Shown: positions 1 to 7,197 of the stretch, in pieces
How positions within the stretch are numbered: position 1 is the stretch's first letter
Layout: each line of letters opens with the position of its first letter
Source of the DNA: JACCXG01 sp963785755
GTDB lineage: Bacteria > Acidobacteriota > Vicinamibacteria > Vicinamibacterales > 2-12-FULL-66-21
Direction of reading: 5' to 3'
Length of the DNA: 12,724 nt
Assembly: GCA_963785755.1 (NCBI GenBank)
Contig: CAWAXG010000022.1
Coordinates: 1-12,724, forward strand
Position numbers and translations under genes: made by a program
The notes under the pieces: generated by a model
Told to the model about the DNA's origin: nothing
Database searches by the model: none
The model's input: the letters and a program-made list of their open reading frames with translations, nothing else

Positions 1-74
<74 letters not shown>

Positions 75-90
75 ATTTGTTCTAACGCTT

Positions 91-168
91 GCAATGCTGA
101 ATGCTGAATGTTGAATGTCGAAGTGAATGCTGAATTCACTTCATGCAGCACTCAGCATTCAGCATTGC
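91..168. repeat. Nested palindrome of GAATGCT words between two tRNAs
   Basis: Two perfect arms of 17 bases, GCAATGCTGAATGCTGA (91-107) and its reverse complement (152-168), enclose a second perfect 9-bp hairpin (120-128 with 134-142, 5-base loop). The left arm continues as further GAATG words (GAATGTTGAATG). The element fills almost the whole tRNA spacer. There is no run of T after it on the minus strand, so it does not look like an intrinsic terminator. It could be a processing signal in the tRNA precursor or a dispersed REP-like element. Confidence 0.85.
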
Positions 169-173
169 CTTAG

Positions 174-248
174 TGGTGGGCGGTGAGGGTTTCGAACCCC
201 CGACAGCCGGCGTGTAAAGCCGGTGCTCTACCACTGAGCTAACCGCCC
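174..248 (-). tRNA. tRNA-Val (anticodon TAC), CCA encoded
   Basis: The minus strand forms a full cloverleaf. Acceptor GGGCGGT pairs with ACCGCCC, the discriminator is A (177), and a genomically encoded CCA follows at 176-174. The D-arm reads TTAGCTCAGTGGTAGAGC. The anticodon stem CCGGC/GCCGG closes TTTACAC, giving anticodon TAC at 216-214. The mature body is 177-248. It lies 34 bases downstream of the methyltransferase gene and just upstream of tRNA-Asp on the same strand. Confidence 0.97.
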
Positions 249-281
249 TCCGCACGCGCCGACCGCTCACCCAAACATTGG

Positions 282-311
282 ATTATAGAACCTTCCACAC
301 GAGCAGCGCAA
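282..311 (-). promoter_or_regulatory. Probable sigma70-type promoter for tRNA-Val/tRNA-Asp
   Basis: On the minus strand a perfect TATAAT lies at 287-282, with TTGCGC at 311-306 and an 18-base spacer. The predicted start near 275 is about 27 bases before tRNA-Val. The -10 box overlaps the TAA stop of the methyltransferase gene, so the promoter is embedded in the end of the LPS operon. The -35 matches consensus only in TTG. Call based on sequence match alone. Confidence 0.5.
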
Positions 312-792
312 GCACGAGGAGCAGCCCCGCGATTGCGCGATACTCGCGATTCCTGACCACGCGCCGCAGGCTGAAGCGACGATCGGCGCCGGTCGCGCGG
401 CCTTGCCTGTACTCCGGATACGCGGCACCGAACTTCTCAGTCAGGTGACTTTCCTCGCTGCGGATGGCCGCGCCATACGTCAGGGCCAGGTACAGGACGA
501 CCAGGACCGCTACCTCCAGGCGCGCGGACGCAATCGCAAACCCAATCGCGATGAGCGCTGAGCCGACATACAGCGGGTGTCGCGTCAGCCGGTACGGTCC
601 CGACGCGGTGACCTCGCTTCCCTTCTCGAGGTGCCCGGCTGCCCAGATTCGCAGTCCCTCGCCGACCACTGCGACGGCGGCGCCCACCGCCAAGCTCCGC
701 GCCGTCGGGCGAGCAAGCCAGAATGCGAGCGCCGCGGCGATGAACCCGAGTCGGACGCGATACCGCGCCAGGCGGCGCGACAGATCAGACAT
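283..792 (-). CDS. ICMT/PEMT-like integral membrane methyltransferase
   Basis: A small membrane protein of about 169 residues (170 if the GTG at 795 is used). It has roughly five hydrophobic segments, including residues about 16-32, 36-52, 72-92, 93-111 and a C-terminal one at about 151-169. The signature is that of isoprenylcysteine carboxyl methyltransferase and phospholipid methyltransferase families: GPYRLTRHPLYVG, followed after a hydrophobic stretch by EESHLTEKFGAAYPEY, the SAM-binding half of these enzymes. Bacteria have no prenyl-CAAX substrate in the usual sense, so the acceptor is unknown; a lipid or a polyprenyl/LPS intermediate is possible. The ATG at 792-790 overlaps the TGA of the waaC-like gene (TGATG), so it is translationally coupled to the LPS operon as its last gene. 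Family assignment is firm; substrate is not. Confidence 0.85.
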   Translation of the reverse strand: MSDLSRRLARYRVRLGFIAAALAFWLARPTARSLAVGAAVAVVGEGLRIWAAGHLEKGSEVTASGPYRLTRHPLYVGSALIAIGFAIASARLEVAVLVVLYLALTYGAAIRSEESHLTEKFGAAYPEYRQGRATGADRRFSLRRVVRNREYRAIAGLLLVLALLVWKVL

Positions 793-1822
793 CACGTTCC
801 AGACCGATCGGCCTCAGCACCGGCGCCACGACCGAGACGCTGCTGGATCGCCGCCGTTACTTCCGCCACGCTGATGCTCTCGAGGCACCACCGGCTCTCG
901 TGACACTTGCGCTCGTAGTGGCACGCGCAGCCGTCGAATCTCGACACGGTCACATCGGCGGGCGCCCATGGGCCGTTGCGACGCGGATTGGTCGGGCCGA
1001 AGAGCGCCACCACGGGCGTGCCGACTGCCGCGGCGATGTGCAACGGACCGGTATCGCCCGACACGATCAACGCAGCGTTGCGGCTGAGGGCAACCAGGTC
1101 GGGGATGTCGGTCGGGGGCGCCAGTCGCGCCGCGCCATTCGATGCGGCGACCACCGCCTGCGCGACCGCCTGCTCGCCAGGACCCCACAACACGATCGAC
1201 GGCAGCCCGCGGACCTCGCTTAGAAACGCCGCCACTTCCCCGAACCGCGAAGGCGGCCATCGCTTGTTGGGCCACGCGGCGCCGGGATTGACGAGCGCGA
1301 ACGGGCCAGGACCAATTTCGCGCCTGACCTCGTCGAGCGCGCGTGAAGCAACAGGCGGCGAGCGGAAACTCGATGCGCGGCGTCTGCACGCCAACCAGCT
1401 GCAGCAGGTGCAGGTTCTTCTGGATGACGTGTGTCTGCCTCGTTGTCCCCCGTGTCGTCTGTTTCCGAGTAAAAGGGCCGCGCGGTTTTCTCGCGCAGGT
1501 GCCAGATCGAGAATCCCGCGACGCGCGACGCGCCGGACGCCCTCGCCAGCACAGCCGACTTCATCAACCCCTGAAAGTCGAATGCCACGTCATATCGAGC
1601 CTGACGCGCGCGGCGGACGGCATCGGTCCAGGCGCGCAGCGTCCGTCCTTCCAGCGCGACGACGCGATCGAGAACCGTCACCAAATCCAGGATGGACCGG
1701 TGCTTTGCCTCGACCAGCCAGTCGATGCGGGCGCCCGGCAGCGCGGCGCGAAGCGCGGCGGCGGCTGGAATGGCGTGGACGATGTCGCCGAGCGCGCCCA
1801 GGCGCACGATCAGGACATTCAT
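792..1822 (-). pseudogene. waaC: waaC-like heptosyltransferase I (GT9), broken by two frameshifts
   Basis: A glycosyltransferase family 9 protein split over three reading frames. The first frame starts at ATG 1822 (MNVLIVRLGALGDIVHAIPA, the GT9 nucleotide-sugar domain start) and is good to about 1465. The middle part reads in a second frame, with HVIQKNLHLLQLVGVQ from 1431 to about 1384 and EFPLA after it. The C-terminal domain reads in the third frame, with NPGAAWPNKRWPP and SGDTGPLHIAAAVGTPVVAL, ending at the TGA at 794-792. Each change needs one base removed: one within about 1431-1460, where a run of five C (1447-1451) is a candidate, and one near 1349-1359. Joined, it would be about 340 residues, the normal family length. 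It would add the first heptose to Kdo. Either a real pseudogene or assembly errors; the conserved motifs in all three frames favour a recent or artefactual lesion. Confidence 0.8.
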
Positions 1823-1868
1823 TGTCTGGCGGCTGCGCGGCGCGCGGCGCCGAGAAAGCGTGGTCGCG

Positions 1869-2339
1869 TCATTCTGCGTGATCGGCGGCGATGCGGGCCA
1901 GGAGATCGCGGGTTGAATGGTTCTTCGGATCGCCGACGATCGCGATCCGCCCGCCGTAGGCGCGGACGGTGTCTCTTTCGGGCACCGTGTCGACCGTGTA
2001 GTCGGTGCCCTTGCAATGGACGTCGGGCTCGACGAGCGCCAGTAGTGGCGTCACGGTTGGCTCAGGGAAGATCACCACGTAGTCGACGCCACGGAGGGCC
2101 GCGACGATCGCGGCGCGATCGACGGCTGTCATAATCGGACGCCCCGGCCCTTTCGTCGCCGCCACGCCATCGTCGTTGACCGCGACGATGAGCCGATCGG
2201 CTTCGGCCGCCGACGCCTGCAGGTAGCGGATGTGGCCGACGTGCAGCAAGTCGAAGCAGCCGTTGGCGAAGGCAATGGTCCGCCCGGCGCGCCGATCCGC
2301 GCGGACGGAGTCAACGAGTTGTTCGCGCGTGACGATCAG
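1869..2339 (-). CDS. rfaE2: D-glycero-beta-D-manno-heptose 1-phosphate adenylyltransferase (RfaE2 domain)
   Basis: About 156 residues, corresponding to the C-terminal half of bifunctional HldE. It transfers AMP to heptose 1-phosphate, giving ADP-heptose. It carries FANGCFDLLHVGHIRYLQ (residues 24-41), with the nucleotidyltransferase HxGH motif at 33-36, and the typical end STRDLLARI. Start choice is a problem: there is no ATG, GTG or TTG in frame between the upstream rfaE1 stop and the TTG at 2249, which would cut off the HxGH-containing fold. I chose CTG at 2339, which gives the family-like N-terminus IVTREQLVDSVR and follows AGGA by three bases. An ATG at 2355 is one base out of frame. The frame is the same as that of rfaE1, with no stop after its TAG. 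Domain identity is secure; the start is not. Confidence 0.85.
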   Translation of the reverse strand: MIVTREQLVDSVRADRRAGRTIAFANGCFDLLHVGHIRYLQASAAEADRLIVAVNDDGVAATKGPGRPIMTAVDRAAIVAALRGVDYVVIFPEPTVTPLLALVEPDVHCKGTDYTVDTVPERDTVRAYGGRIAIVGDPKNHSTRDLLARIAADHAE

Positions 2340-2423
2340 AAATCCTGTCTTGCATTTTTCAGTGTCGTGGGCCCCACCCCGCCGCCTCGCTCGCTGTCTT
2401 CGCGCCTCGTCTCTGTCTCCGTC
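2340..2423 (-). other. Purine-rich in-frame linker between rfaE1 and rfaE2
   Basis: These 84 bases (28 codons) lie between the rfaE1 TAG and the likely rfaE2 start and contain no stop in the shared frame. On the minus strand they are rich in GACGGAGACAGAGACGAGG-like purine words and then GGCGGCGGGGTGGGG. If the TAG were read through, the product would be a single HldE-like protein of about 534 residues, compared with about 477 for the E. coli enzyme. The low-complexity make-up resembles the repeat-like spacers elsewhere in the window. Confidence 0.55.
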
Positions 2424-3473
2424 CTAGGTGTCCGACAGTATTGCCTGCCGGAGCTCATCGGCGGACACGGTCGCGGTCCCGCGTTTCATGACCACGATGC
2501 CGCCGGCGTAGTTGGCGAGACGCGCCGCCTCCAGGAACGTCGCGCCTGCCGCGAGCGCGAGCGTCATCGTCGCAATCACCGTATCCCCGGCACCGGTGAC
2601 GTCCGCGATTTGATCCGACCCAAAAATCGGGATGTGGGTCGTGGGCCGGTCACGCTCGAACAGGGCCATCCCGCGGCTCCCCCGCGTCACGAGCACCGCG
2701 CGGCCGCGCGTCCGCGCCAGGATTTCGCGGCCGGCCTTCTCGAGAACCTTGACGTTGTCGGCAATCCGGATCCCGAGCAACTGTTCGACCTCGGATTCGT
2801 TCGGCGTGCAGGCGGTCATCCCCCGGAAGCCGAAGAGCGCGTAACGCGAATCGACAAGCACCGGCGGGCGGCCGTTGGAGCGCCGGGAGAGTTTGCGGCT
2901 GGCGCGGGCGACCGCGGCGGGTGTCACGAGGCCAGTGCCGTAGTCTGAGACGAGCAGCGCGTCAGCGCGCGCGCAGACCTGCCCGAGACGTGACTCAACG
3001 ACGCGCCGGTCCGCGTCTGAAAACGATGGACGCGTGCCGCGATCGATGCGGACGACCTGCTGTTTGGCGGAGTGCACGCCGCCAGCAAGGATGCGCGTCT
3101 TGGTGGGCGTCCGGTAACCGGCGGGCCGTGTCACTGCCGCGACGTTGACCCGCCGCCGCATCGCGTCGAGCAGGCGCCGGCCCGTCTCGTCACGGCCGGT
3201 AACACCAACGGCGGCAGGCGACCCGCCGAGCGCGGCAACGTTGGTCGCGGCGTTTCCCGCTCCGCCCGGAACAATCTCCGTCGAGTCGTAGTCGAGAATC
3301 AGGACCGGCGCCTCACGCGACACGCGCGAGAGCTCACCGTAGATGAACTCGTCGACGATGAGATCGCCGAAGACGGCAACGCGGGTGCGGGCAAAGCTGT
3401 CGACGAGGGCCAGAAGGCGGCCGGGATCCACGAGATCGTCGGGGTGGCGGCGTGGCTGGTGTCGTGTGGTCAC
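2424..3473 (-). CDS. rfaE1: D-glycero-beta-D-manno-heptose-7-phosphate kinase (RfaE1 domain)
   Basis: A 349-residue PfkB/ribokinase-family kinase that phosphorylates heptose 7-phosphate at C1 for ADP-heptose synthesis. Visible motifs are FGDLIVDEFIYG (35-46), PGGAGNAATNVAALGG (69-84), the substrate/cofactor region CTPNESEVEQLLG (222-234), and the catalytic DVTGAGDT (291-298) with the presumed base at Asp297. The length matches the kinase half of HldE alone. It starts with GTG at 3473, overlapping the gmhB TGA by four bases (GTGA), so it is translationally coupled. It ends in TAG at 2426-2424, after which the same frame leads into the RfaE2 domain. A PfkB sugar kinase of other specificity is unlikely given its neighbours. 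Confidence 0.93.
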   Translation of the reverse strand: MTTRHQPRRHPDDLVDPGRLLALVDSFARTRVAVFGDLIVDEFIYGELSRVSREAPVLILDYDSTEIVPGGAGNAATNVAALGGSPAAVGVTGRDETGRRLLDAMRRRVNVAAVTRPAGYRTPTKTRILAGGVHSAKQQVVRIDRGTRPSFSDADRRVVESRLGQVCARADALLVSDYGTGLVTPAAVARASRKLSRRSNGRPPVLVDSRYALFGFRGMTACTPNESEVEQLLGIRIADNVKVLEKAGREILARTRGRAVLVTRGSRGMALFERDRPTTHIPIFGSDQIADVTGAGDTVIATMTLALAAGATFLEAARLANYAGGIVVMKRGTATVSADELRQAILSDT

Positions 3474-4024
3474 GGTTGTCGCAGAATCCAGGAAACGGCG
3501 CTCATGAGATTGTCGGTGACCGCTGCAGCGCCATGGTTTGAACCTTCGACTCGATCGCCGTAGCCGGTGCGGACGAGCACGCCCCGGGCGCCGACCGCCG
3601 CACCAGCGGCGACGTCGTGCGCGCGGTCCCCGACGACAAACGATCGACTCAGGTCGAGTTGATGATCTGCCGCCGCGCGCCGGAGCAAGCCCGGCTGCGG
3701 CTTCCGGCAGTCGCAGCGTTGTCGATAGACTCCGACGCCCGCCTCCGGATGATGCGGACAGAAGTAGAAGCCATCGATTCGGGCGCCGCCCGCGGCGAGG
3801 GTCTCCGACAACGATCGATGGGTCGACTCGACAAACTGCTCATCGAAAAAGCCTCGGGCAATTCCCGCCTGGTTCGTCGCGACGACGACGACGAAACCCG
3901 CGCGATTGAGCAGCCGGACGGCGTCGATGCTGTACGGAAAGAATCGGATGCGATCGAGCCGATCGAGATAGCCCACTTCCTCAATCAGCGTGCCGTCGCG
4001 ATCCAGAAACACACCACGCTTCAC
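3470..4024 (-). CDS. gmhB: D-glycero-beta-D-manno-heptose 1,7-bisphosphate 7-phosphatase
   Basis: A 184-residue HAD-superfamily phosphatase that removes the 7-phosphate of heptose 1,7-bisphosphate, the step between the two HldE activities. HAD motif I is LDRDGT (nucleophile Asp8, acid Asp10), motif II is ATNQAG (49-54), the motif III lysine is Lys108 in CRKP, and motif IV is VGDRAHD (131-137). The GmhB zinc-binding loop is complete: Cys89, His91, Cys104 and Cys106 in CPHHPE...RCDC. This loop separates it from the related histidinol phosphatase only partly, so the LPS context decides. It starts at GTG 4024, overlapping the waaF TGA as GTGA, and ends in a GTGA overlap with rfaE1. Length is normal for the family. 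Confidence 0.95.
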   Translation of the reverse strand: MKRGVFLDRDGTLIEEVGYLDRLDRIRFFPYSIDAVRLLNRAGFVVVVATNQAGIARGFFDEQFVESTHRSLSETLAAGGARIDGFYFCPHHPEAGVGVYRQRCDCRKPQPGLLRRAAADHQLDLSRSFVVGDRAHDVAAGAAVGARGVLVRTGYGDRVEGSNHGAAAVTDNLMSAVSWILRQP

Positions 4025-5106
4025 GTCCGGACCTCATCCCGAGGCCTTCCCTGAATTGCCGGCGCCAGCCGCCGCGACACGGCGCCCACAACAGTGTCAA
4101 CAGTGATGCCTGTCATGCAGCGATGATCGATCGGACAGTCGCGCAGCATGCACGGCCGGCAGAAGACGGAATGGGTCAACACGTCGGGCATCACCACGTT
4201 ACTCACCACCTTACCGCTGGCGAGTGGCGACGTGACGCGCTCGTCGGTTGGCCCGAAGATGGCGACGACCGGCACCCCGAGCGCGGCCGCCAGGTGCATG
4301 GCGCCGGAATCGTTCGACACGAACGCCGCGCATCGGCTGATGACGCCCGCGAGCAGGCGTAGATCGGTACGCCCGATCAGGTTCACCGCGCGGACGTCGG
4401 GCGGCAGCGACGATTCTATCTCACGGCCGGAATCGCGGTCGTCCCCCGCGCCAAAGATCACACACGCGACGTTCGACTCGCGCGACAACCTGACGATCGT
4501 TTCGACCACCATCCGCGGTGGCCATCGCTTTGCGTGGCCGTATGCGGCCCCCGGCGCAAAGCCGATGCAACGGCTGCCGCCTTCCGCCGTGCGTCCGAGG
4601 CCGTGGGCCGCCAGCAGTGCGTCTGCCCGCGCGAGCGTCGCCGGGCGAACGGCAACACGAGGGCGCGCGTCGACCGGCGGGATGTCCAGGCCCTTCACCA
4701 GATCAAGGTAATAGGCGGACTGATGCTGCCGGCCGCGCGGCCGGGAGATCGGTCGCGTCAGGAGCCATCGCCGAAGCCCCGCCGCGTAACCCCAGCGCTC
4801 CGGAATCGACGCGCGGCGGGCCAACCACGCCGACCGAAACGAGTTGGGCAGGAGCAGGATCGCATCGAAGCTGCCCGCGCGAAGCGCCTGCACTTCAGCG
4901 GCAGGATCGGGCAGCGCGATCACGCTATCAGGCCCGGCGCTGGTCTCTTCGGCAAAGAGCGGCGCGATCGACGGAATCGCGGCCACCGCGACGTGCGCGT
5001 CGCCGAAGGCTTGCCGCACCGCCTCCATCGCCGGCAGCGCCATCACCGCATCCCCGAGCCAGTTCGGGGCGCGGATGACGAGGCGGCGGACGCCGCTCTC
5101 GGCCAT
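4021..5106 (-). CDS. waaF: Heptosyltransferase II-like GT9 glycosyltransferase
   Basis: About 361 residues, glycosyltransferase family 9, expected to add the second heptose of the LPS inner core from ADP-heptose at the cytoplasmic face. The N-terminal domain opens with RRLVIRAPNWLGDAVMALPA, the WaaF-type form of the motif. The C-terminal domain has GFAPGAAYGHAKRWPP and VSNDSGAMHLAAALGVPVVA followed by IFGPTDERVT. Near the end is a cysteine-rich CRPCMLRDCPIDHRCM, characteristic of heptosyltransferase II. I chose ATG 5106 because the conserved fold begins eight residues later; an in-frame ATG at 5151 would add 15 residues encoded by the upstream repeat. The frame stays open far further upstream, but that part overlaps the acyltransferase gene and resembles nothing. 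It ends in a GTGA overlap with gmhB. Confidence 0.93.
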   Translation of the reverse strand: MAESGVRRLVIRAPNWLGDAVMALPAMEAVRQAFGDAHVAVAAIPSIAPLFAEETSAGPDSVIALPDPAAEVQALRAGSFDAILLLPNSFRSAWLARRASIPERWGYAAGLRRWLLTRPISRPRGRQHQSAYYLDLVKGLDIPPVDARPRVAVRPATLARADALLAAHGLGRTAEGGSRCIGFAPGAAYGHAKRWPPRMVVETIVRLSRESNVACVIFGAGDDRDSGREIESSLPPDVRAVNLIGRTDLRLLAGVISRCAAFVSNDSGAMHLAAALGVPVVAIFGPTDERVTSPLASGKVVSNVVMPDVLTHSVFCRPCMLRDCPIDHRCMTGITVDTVVGAVSRRLAPAIQGRPRDEVRT

Positions 5107-5127
5107 TCCACGAACGCGAGCCTGGTC

Positions 5128-5183
5128 GTCCGTGTTGCCAGTGTCGTCCATGTGATCCGTGTGATCCGTGTTATCCGTGGTTG
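5128..5183. repeat. Tandem ATCACACGG-type repeat at the lpxL/waaF junction
   Basis: On the minus strand the sequence reads CCACGGATAACACGGATC, then ACACGGATCACATGGACG and degenerate copies (ACACTGGCAACACGGACG). The unit is about 9 bases, built on CACGGAT. The acyltransferase stop TAA (5173-5171) and its last codons (Asn-His-Gly) lie inside the repeat, and so does the alternative waaF start at 5151. Similar CGGATTACACGGA words recur at 12512-12617, so this is one dispersed repeat family in the genome. Confidence 0.75.
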
Positions 5184-6127
5184 CCCTCCTCGCTCGACGC
5201 GGCGGGAAACATTCCACCAATCCGGTCGTCCTTCGCCTCGAGGTCGCGCCAGCGGCGGTGCATCCACAGCCACAGTTCCGGGTAGCGCCGCACGTACATC
5301 TCGAGGACGTCGGTGCAGCGCTGGGTGAACTCACGGACCGCGTCGGGATCGTCGGCAGCCGGCGGATCGACGGCGTGCTCGTAGACCATGCGAAACCGGC
5401 CGCCCGGAAGCGGCAGCGCAAACACCGGCACGACCGGCGCACCGGTCCGCAACGCCAGCGCGGCGAGGGCCGACGTGGTTGCGGCAGGCCGGTTGAAAAA
5501 GTCGACGTAGACGGCGTCAGCGGTATGAATGTGCTGATCGATCAGCACCGCAACGGCCTCGTTCGATTCGAGCGCGCGCAGCACGCGCCGAATCGCGCCG
5601 CGCCGGTAGATCACGGCGTTGCCGGTCTTCCGCCGCGTCGATTCGAGCAGCTGATGGAGCAGCGGGTTGTCGAGCGGGCGCGCGAGCACCGACATCGGCT
5701 TGAGCGCGACCGCGTGCACGAGCGCGTTGATCTCCCAGAAGCCGAAATGCCCGGTGAAGAGCAGCGCGCCCTTCCCCTGGGCGTGCGCGGCGCGGACGCG
5801 CTCCTCGCCTTCGAACGAGACGCGCGCGAGCATCTGTTGCGGCGTCATCGTGCTGAACTTCAGGAAGACGGTGAGCAGCCGGCCGAAGTGCGAGAACATC
5901 CCCCGGGCGATCGCCCGGCATTCGGATCGGCTGCGGAGCGGAAAGGCGGCGTGCAGGTTCCGCATCGCGCGCCGCCGGTGCGGCCCGTCGAACCAATAGA
6001 ACGCCCGGCCGATGAGCCACCCCACGGCCAGGACGACCGGCATCGGCATCAGGCGAACGCCGGCCACCACAGTGATGACCGCCAGATACTCGAGCCGGTG
6101 CCGGAGAGACGGAGGCTTTTCAGTCAA
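5171..6127 (-). CDS. Lipid A late acyltransferase, LpxL/HtrB-like
   Basis: A 318-residue member of the lysophospholipid acyltransferase LpxL/HtrB/MsbB family, which transfers a secondary acyl chain to lipid A (or Kdo2-lipid A) at the inner membrane. A hydrophobic N-terminal segment (about residues 14-40) anchors it. The catalytic HX4E motif is HFGFWE (His127, Glu132), following GALLFTG. Later motifs are LARPLDNPLL (148-157), LIDQH (195-199) and YPELWLWMHRRW (282-293), all typical of the family. The start is TTG 6127, overlapping the lpxK stop by eight bases; no better start was seen nearby. It lies between lpxK and waaF in the lipid A/core operon. Which lipid A position it acylates cannot be told from the sequence, so no lpxL or lpxM symbol is assigned. 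Confidence 0.92.
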   Translation of the reverse strand: MTEKPPSLRHRLEYLAVITVVAGVRLMPMPVVLAVGWLIGRAFYWFDGPHRRRAMRNLHAAFPLRSRSECRAIARGMFSHFGRLLTVFLKFSTMTPQQMLARVSFEGEERVRAAHAQGKGALLFTGHFGFWEINALVHAVALKPMSVLARPLDNPLLHQLLESTRRKTGNAVIYRRGAIRRVLRALESNEAVAVLIDQHIHTADAVYVDFFNRPAATTSALAALALRTGAPVVPVFALPLPGGRFRMVYEHAVDPPAADDPDAVREFTQRCTDVLEMYVRRYPELWLWMHRRWRDLEAKDDRIGGMFPAASSEEGNHG

Positions 6128-7136
6128 CGGGCTGTGGCCAGAGGTCGCGGGCGCCGGCGAGCGCTACGGTCAGCCAGCGGCGGAACTCTGGCAGGGGTTC
6201 CGGTTCCATTGTAAGGGGCACCCACAGCACGGGCATCGGGAATGGTCGGAACGGCAGAAGGCGGACGTAGTCCTTTTCGGTGGTCAGCACCTGGTCGGCA
6301 CCAGCCGCGCGCGCGTCCCGGAACATCCGATCGACATCGGCCCGCGAATAGCGGTGATGGTCGCGAACGACCATCGTTCGCATCAGTTCGTGCCCGGCCG
6401 CCCGCAGCCCGTCGAAAAACTGCTCCGGACGCGCAATGCCGGCGATCGCCAGGGACCTGACGGCTGACCCCTGGCCGCCGGCGTCTGCCCCCGATGTGGG
6501 TGCCCCCATCGCGCGCCGCATGCGAAAGACTTCGAACGGCGCGTGGCGCGGCGTCGGGCCAAGCGAGAGCACCCTGTCGTCAGCCGCGAGCACGGCGTCG
6601 GCGGCGAGCAAGGTGTCGGGTGGTTCGCGCAGGCGGCCACTGGGCAGCGTTCGCGCGCTTGCCTCGAGGTCGTCGCCGCTGACGATCACCAAATCAATGT
6701 CCCGATCGAGCTGCAGGTGCTGAAACCCGTCGTCGAGGATGTGCACCGTCGCGCCGAGATGATGCTCGGCCAAACAGCCAGCCAGATAACGATCGCTCGA
6801 CGAGAGGATCGAAACGCCGTGCAGCTGTCGCGCCAGCATCAGTGGTTCGTCGCCGGAGCGATCGAGGTCGGCGCGGATGCCGCCGGGGTCACGGACCACG
6901 ACCACGCCGTCATCGGCCCGCCGGCGCGCATAGCCGCGGCTGAGGATCGCGGGGCGCTCACCGAGTGTGAGCAGCGACCGCGCAATCGACGCCACCGTCG
7001 GCGTCTTGCCGCGGCCGCCCACCGCGATGTTGCCGACACTGATCACGGGGCGCCGCAGCCGCCGGCGCAAATCCGGCCGCGCGGCATAGAACTCGCGGCG
7101 ACGGCGCGCGATCGCTGCGTAGAGCGTGCTCAGCAA
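6120..7136 (-). CDS. lpxK: Tetraacyldisaccharide 4'-kinase
   Basis: A 338-residue inner-membrane-associated kinase that phosphorylates the 4' position of the lipid A disaccharide. The P-loop is SVGNIAVGGRGKTP (33-46), with Lys44-Thr45. Further LpxK signatures are LSRGYARR (65-72), GDEPLMLA (95-102), ILDDGFQH (133-140) and TTEKDYVRL near the C-terminus. Length is typical. The start is TTG 7136, with CCAGG about seven bases upstream as a modest ribosome binding site; no ATG or GTG fits in frame. The stop overlaps the acyltransferase start. It is preceded by a 170-base spacer with a CACGATG palindrome, so expression relative to waaA might be tuned there. Confidence 0.95.
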   Translation of the reverse strand: MLSTLYAAIARRRREFYAARPDLRRRLRRPVISVGNIAVGGRGKTPTVASIARSLLTLGERPAILSRGYARRRADDGVVVVRDPGGIRADLDRSGDEPLMLARQLHGVSILSSSDRYLAGCLAEHHLGATVHILDDGFQHLQLDRDIDLVIVSGDDLEASARTLPSGRLREPPDTLLAADAVLAADDRVLSLGPTPRHAPFEVFRMRRAMGAPTSGADAGGQGSAVRSLAIAGIARPEQFFDGLRAAGHELMRTMVVRDHHRYSRADVDRMFRDARAAGADQVLTTEKDYVRLLPFRPFPMPVLWVPLTMEPEPLPEFRRWLTVALAGARDLWPQPVD

Positions 7137-7197
7137 TTCAGACCTGGGAGTGTTCGAACCGGAAAATGGTTGATGGGATCACGGCGCCCACGGCCGC

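Noticed and set aside
91..168. Intrinsic terminator after tRNA-Val
   Set aside because: The stem is strong but no run of T follows on the minus strand, and a tRNA on the same strand lies directly downstream.
976..1881. Plus-strand frame of 301 codons opposite the broken waaC
   Set aside because: Arg/Ala/Pro-rich shadow of a high-GC gene; GT9 motifs are on the minus strand.
5107..5442. Upstream in-frame extension of waaF
   Set aside because: It overlaps the conserved 3' part of the acyltransferase gene, is Arg/Ser/Cys-rich and matches nothing in GT9 proteins.
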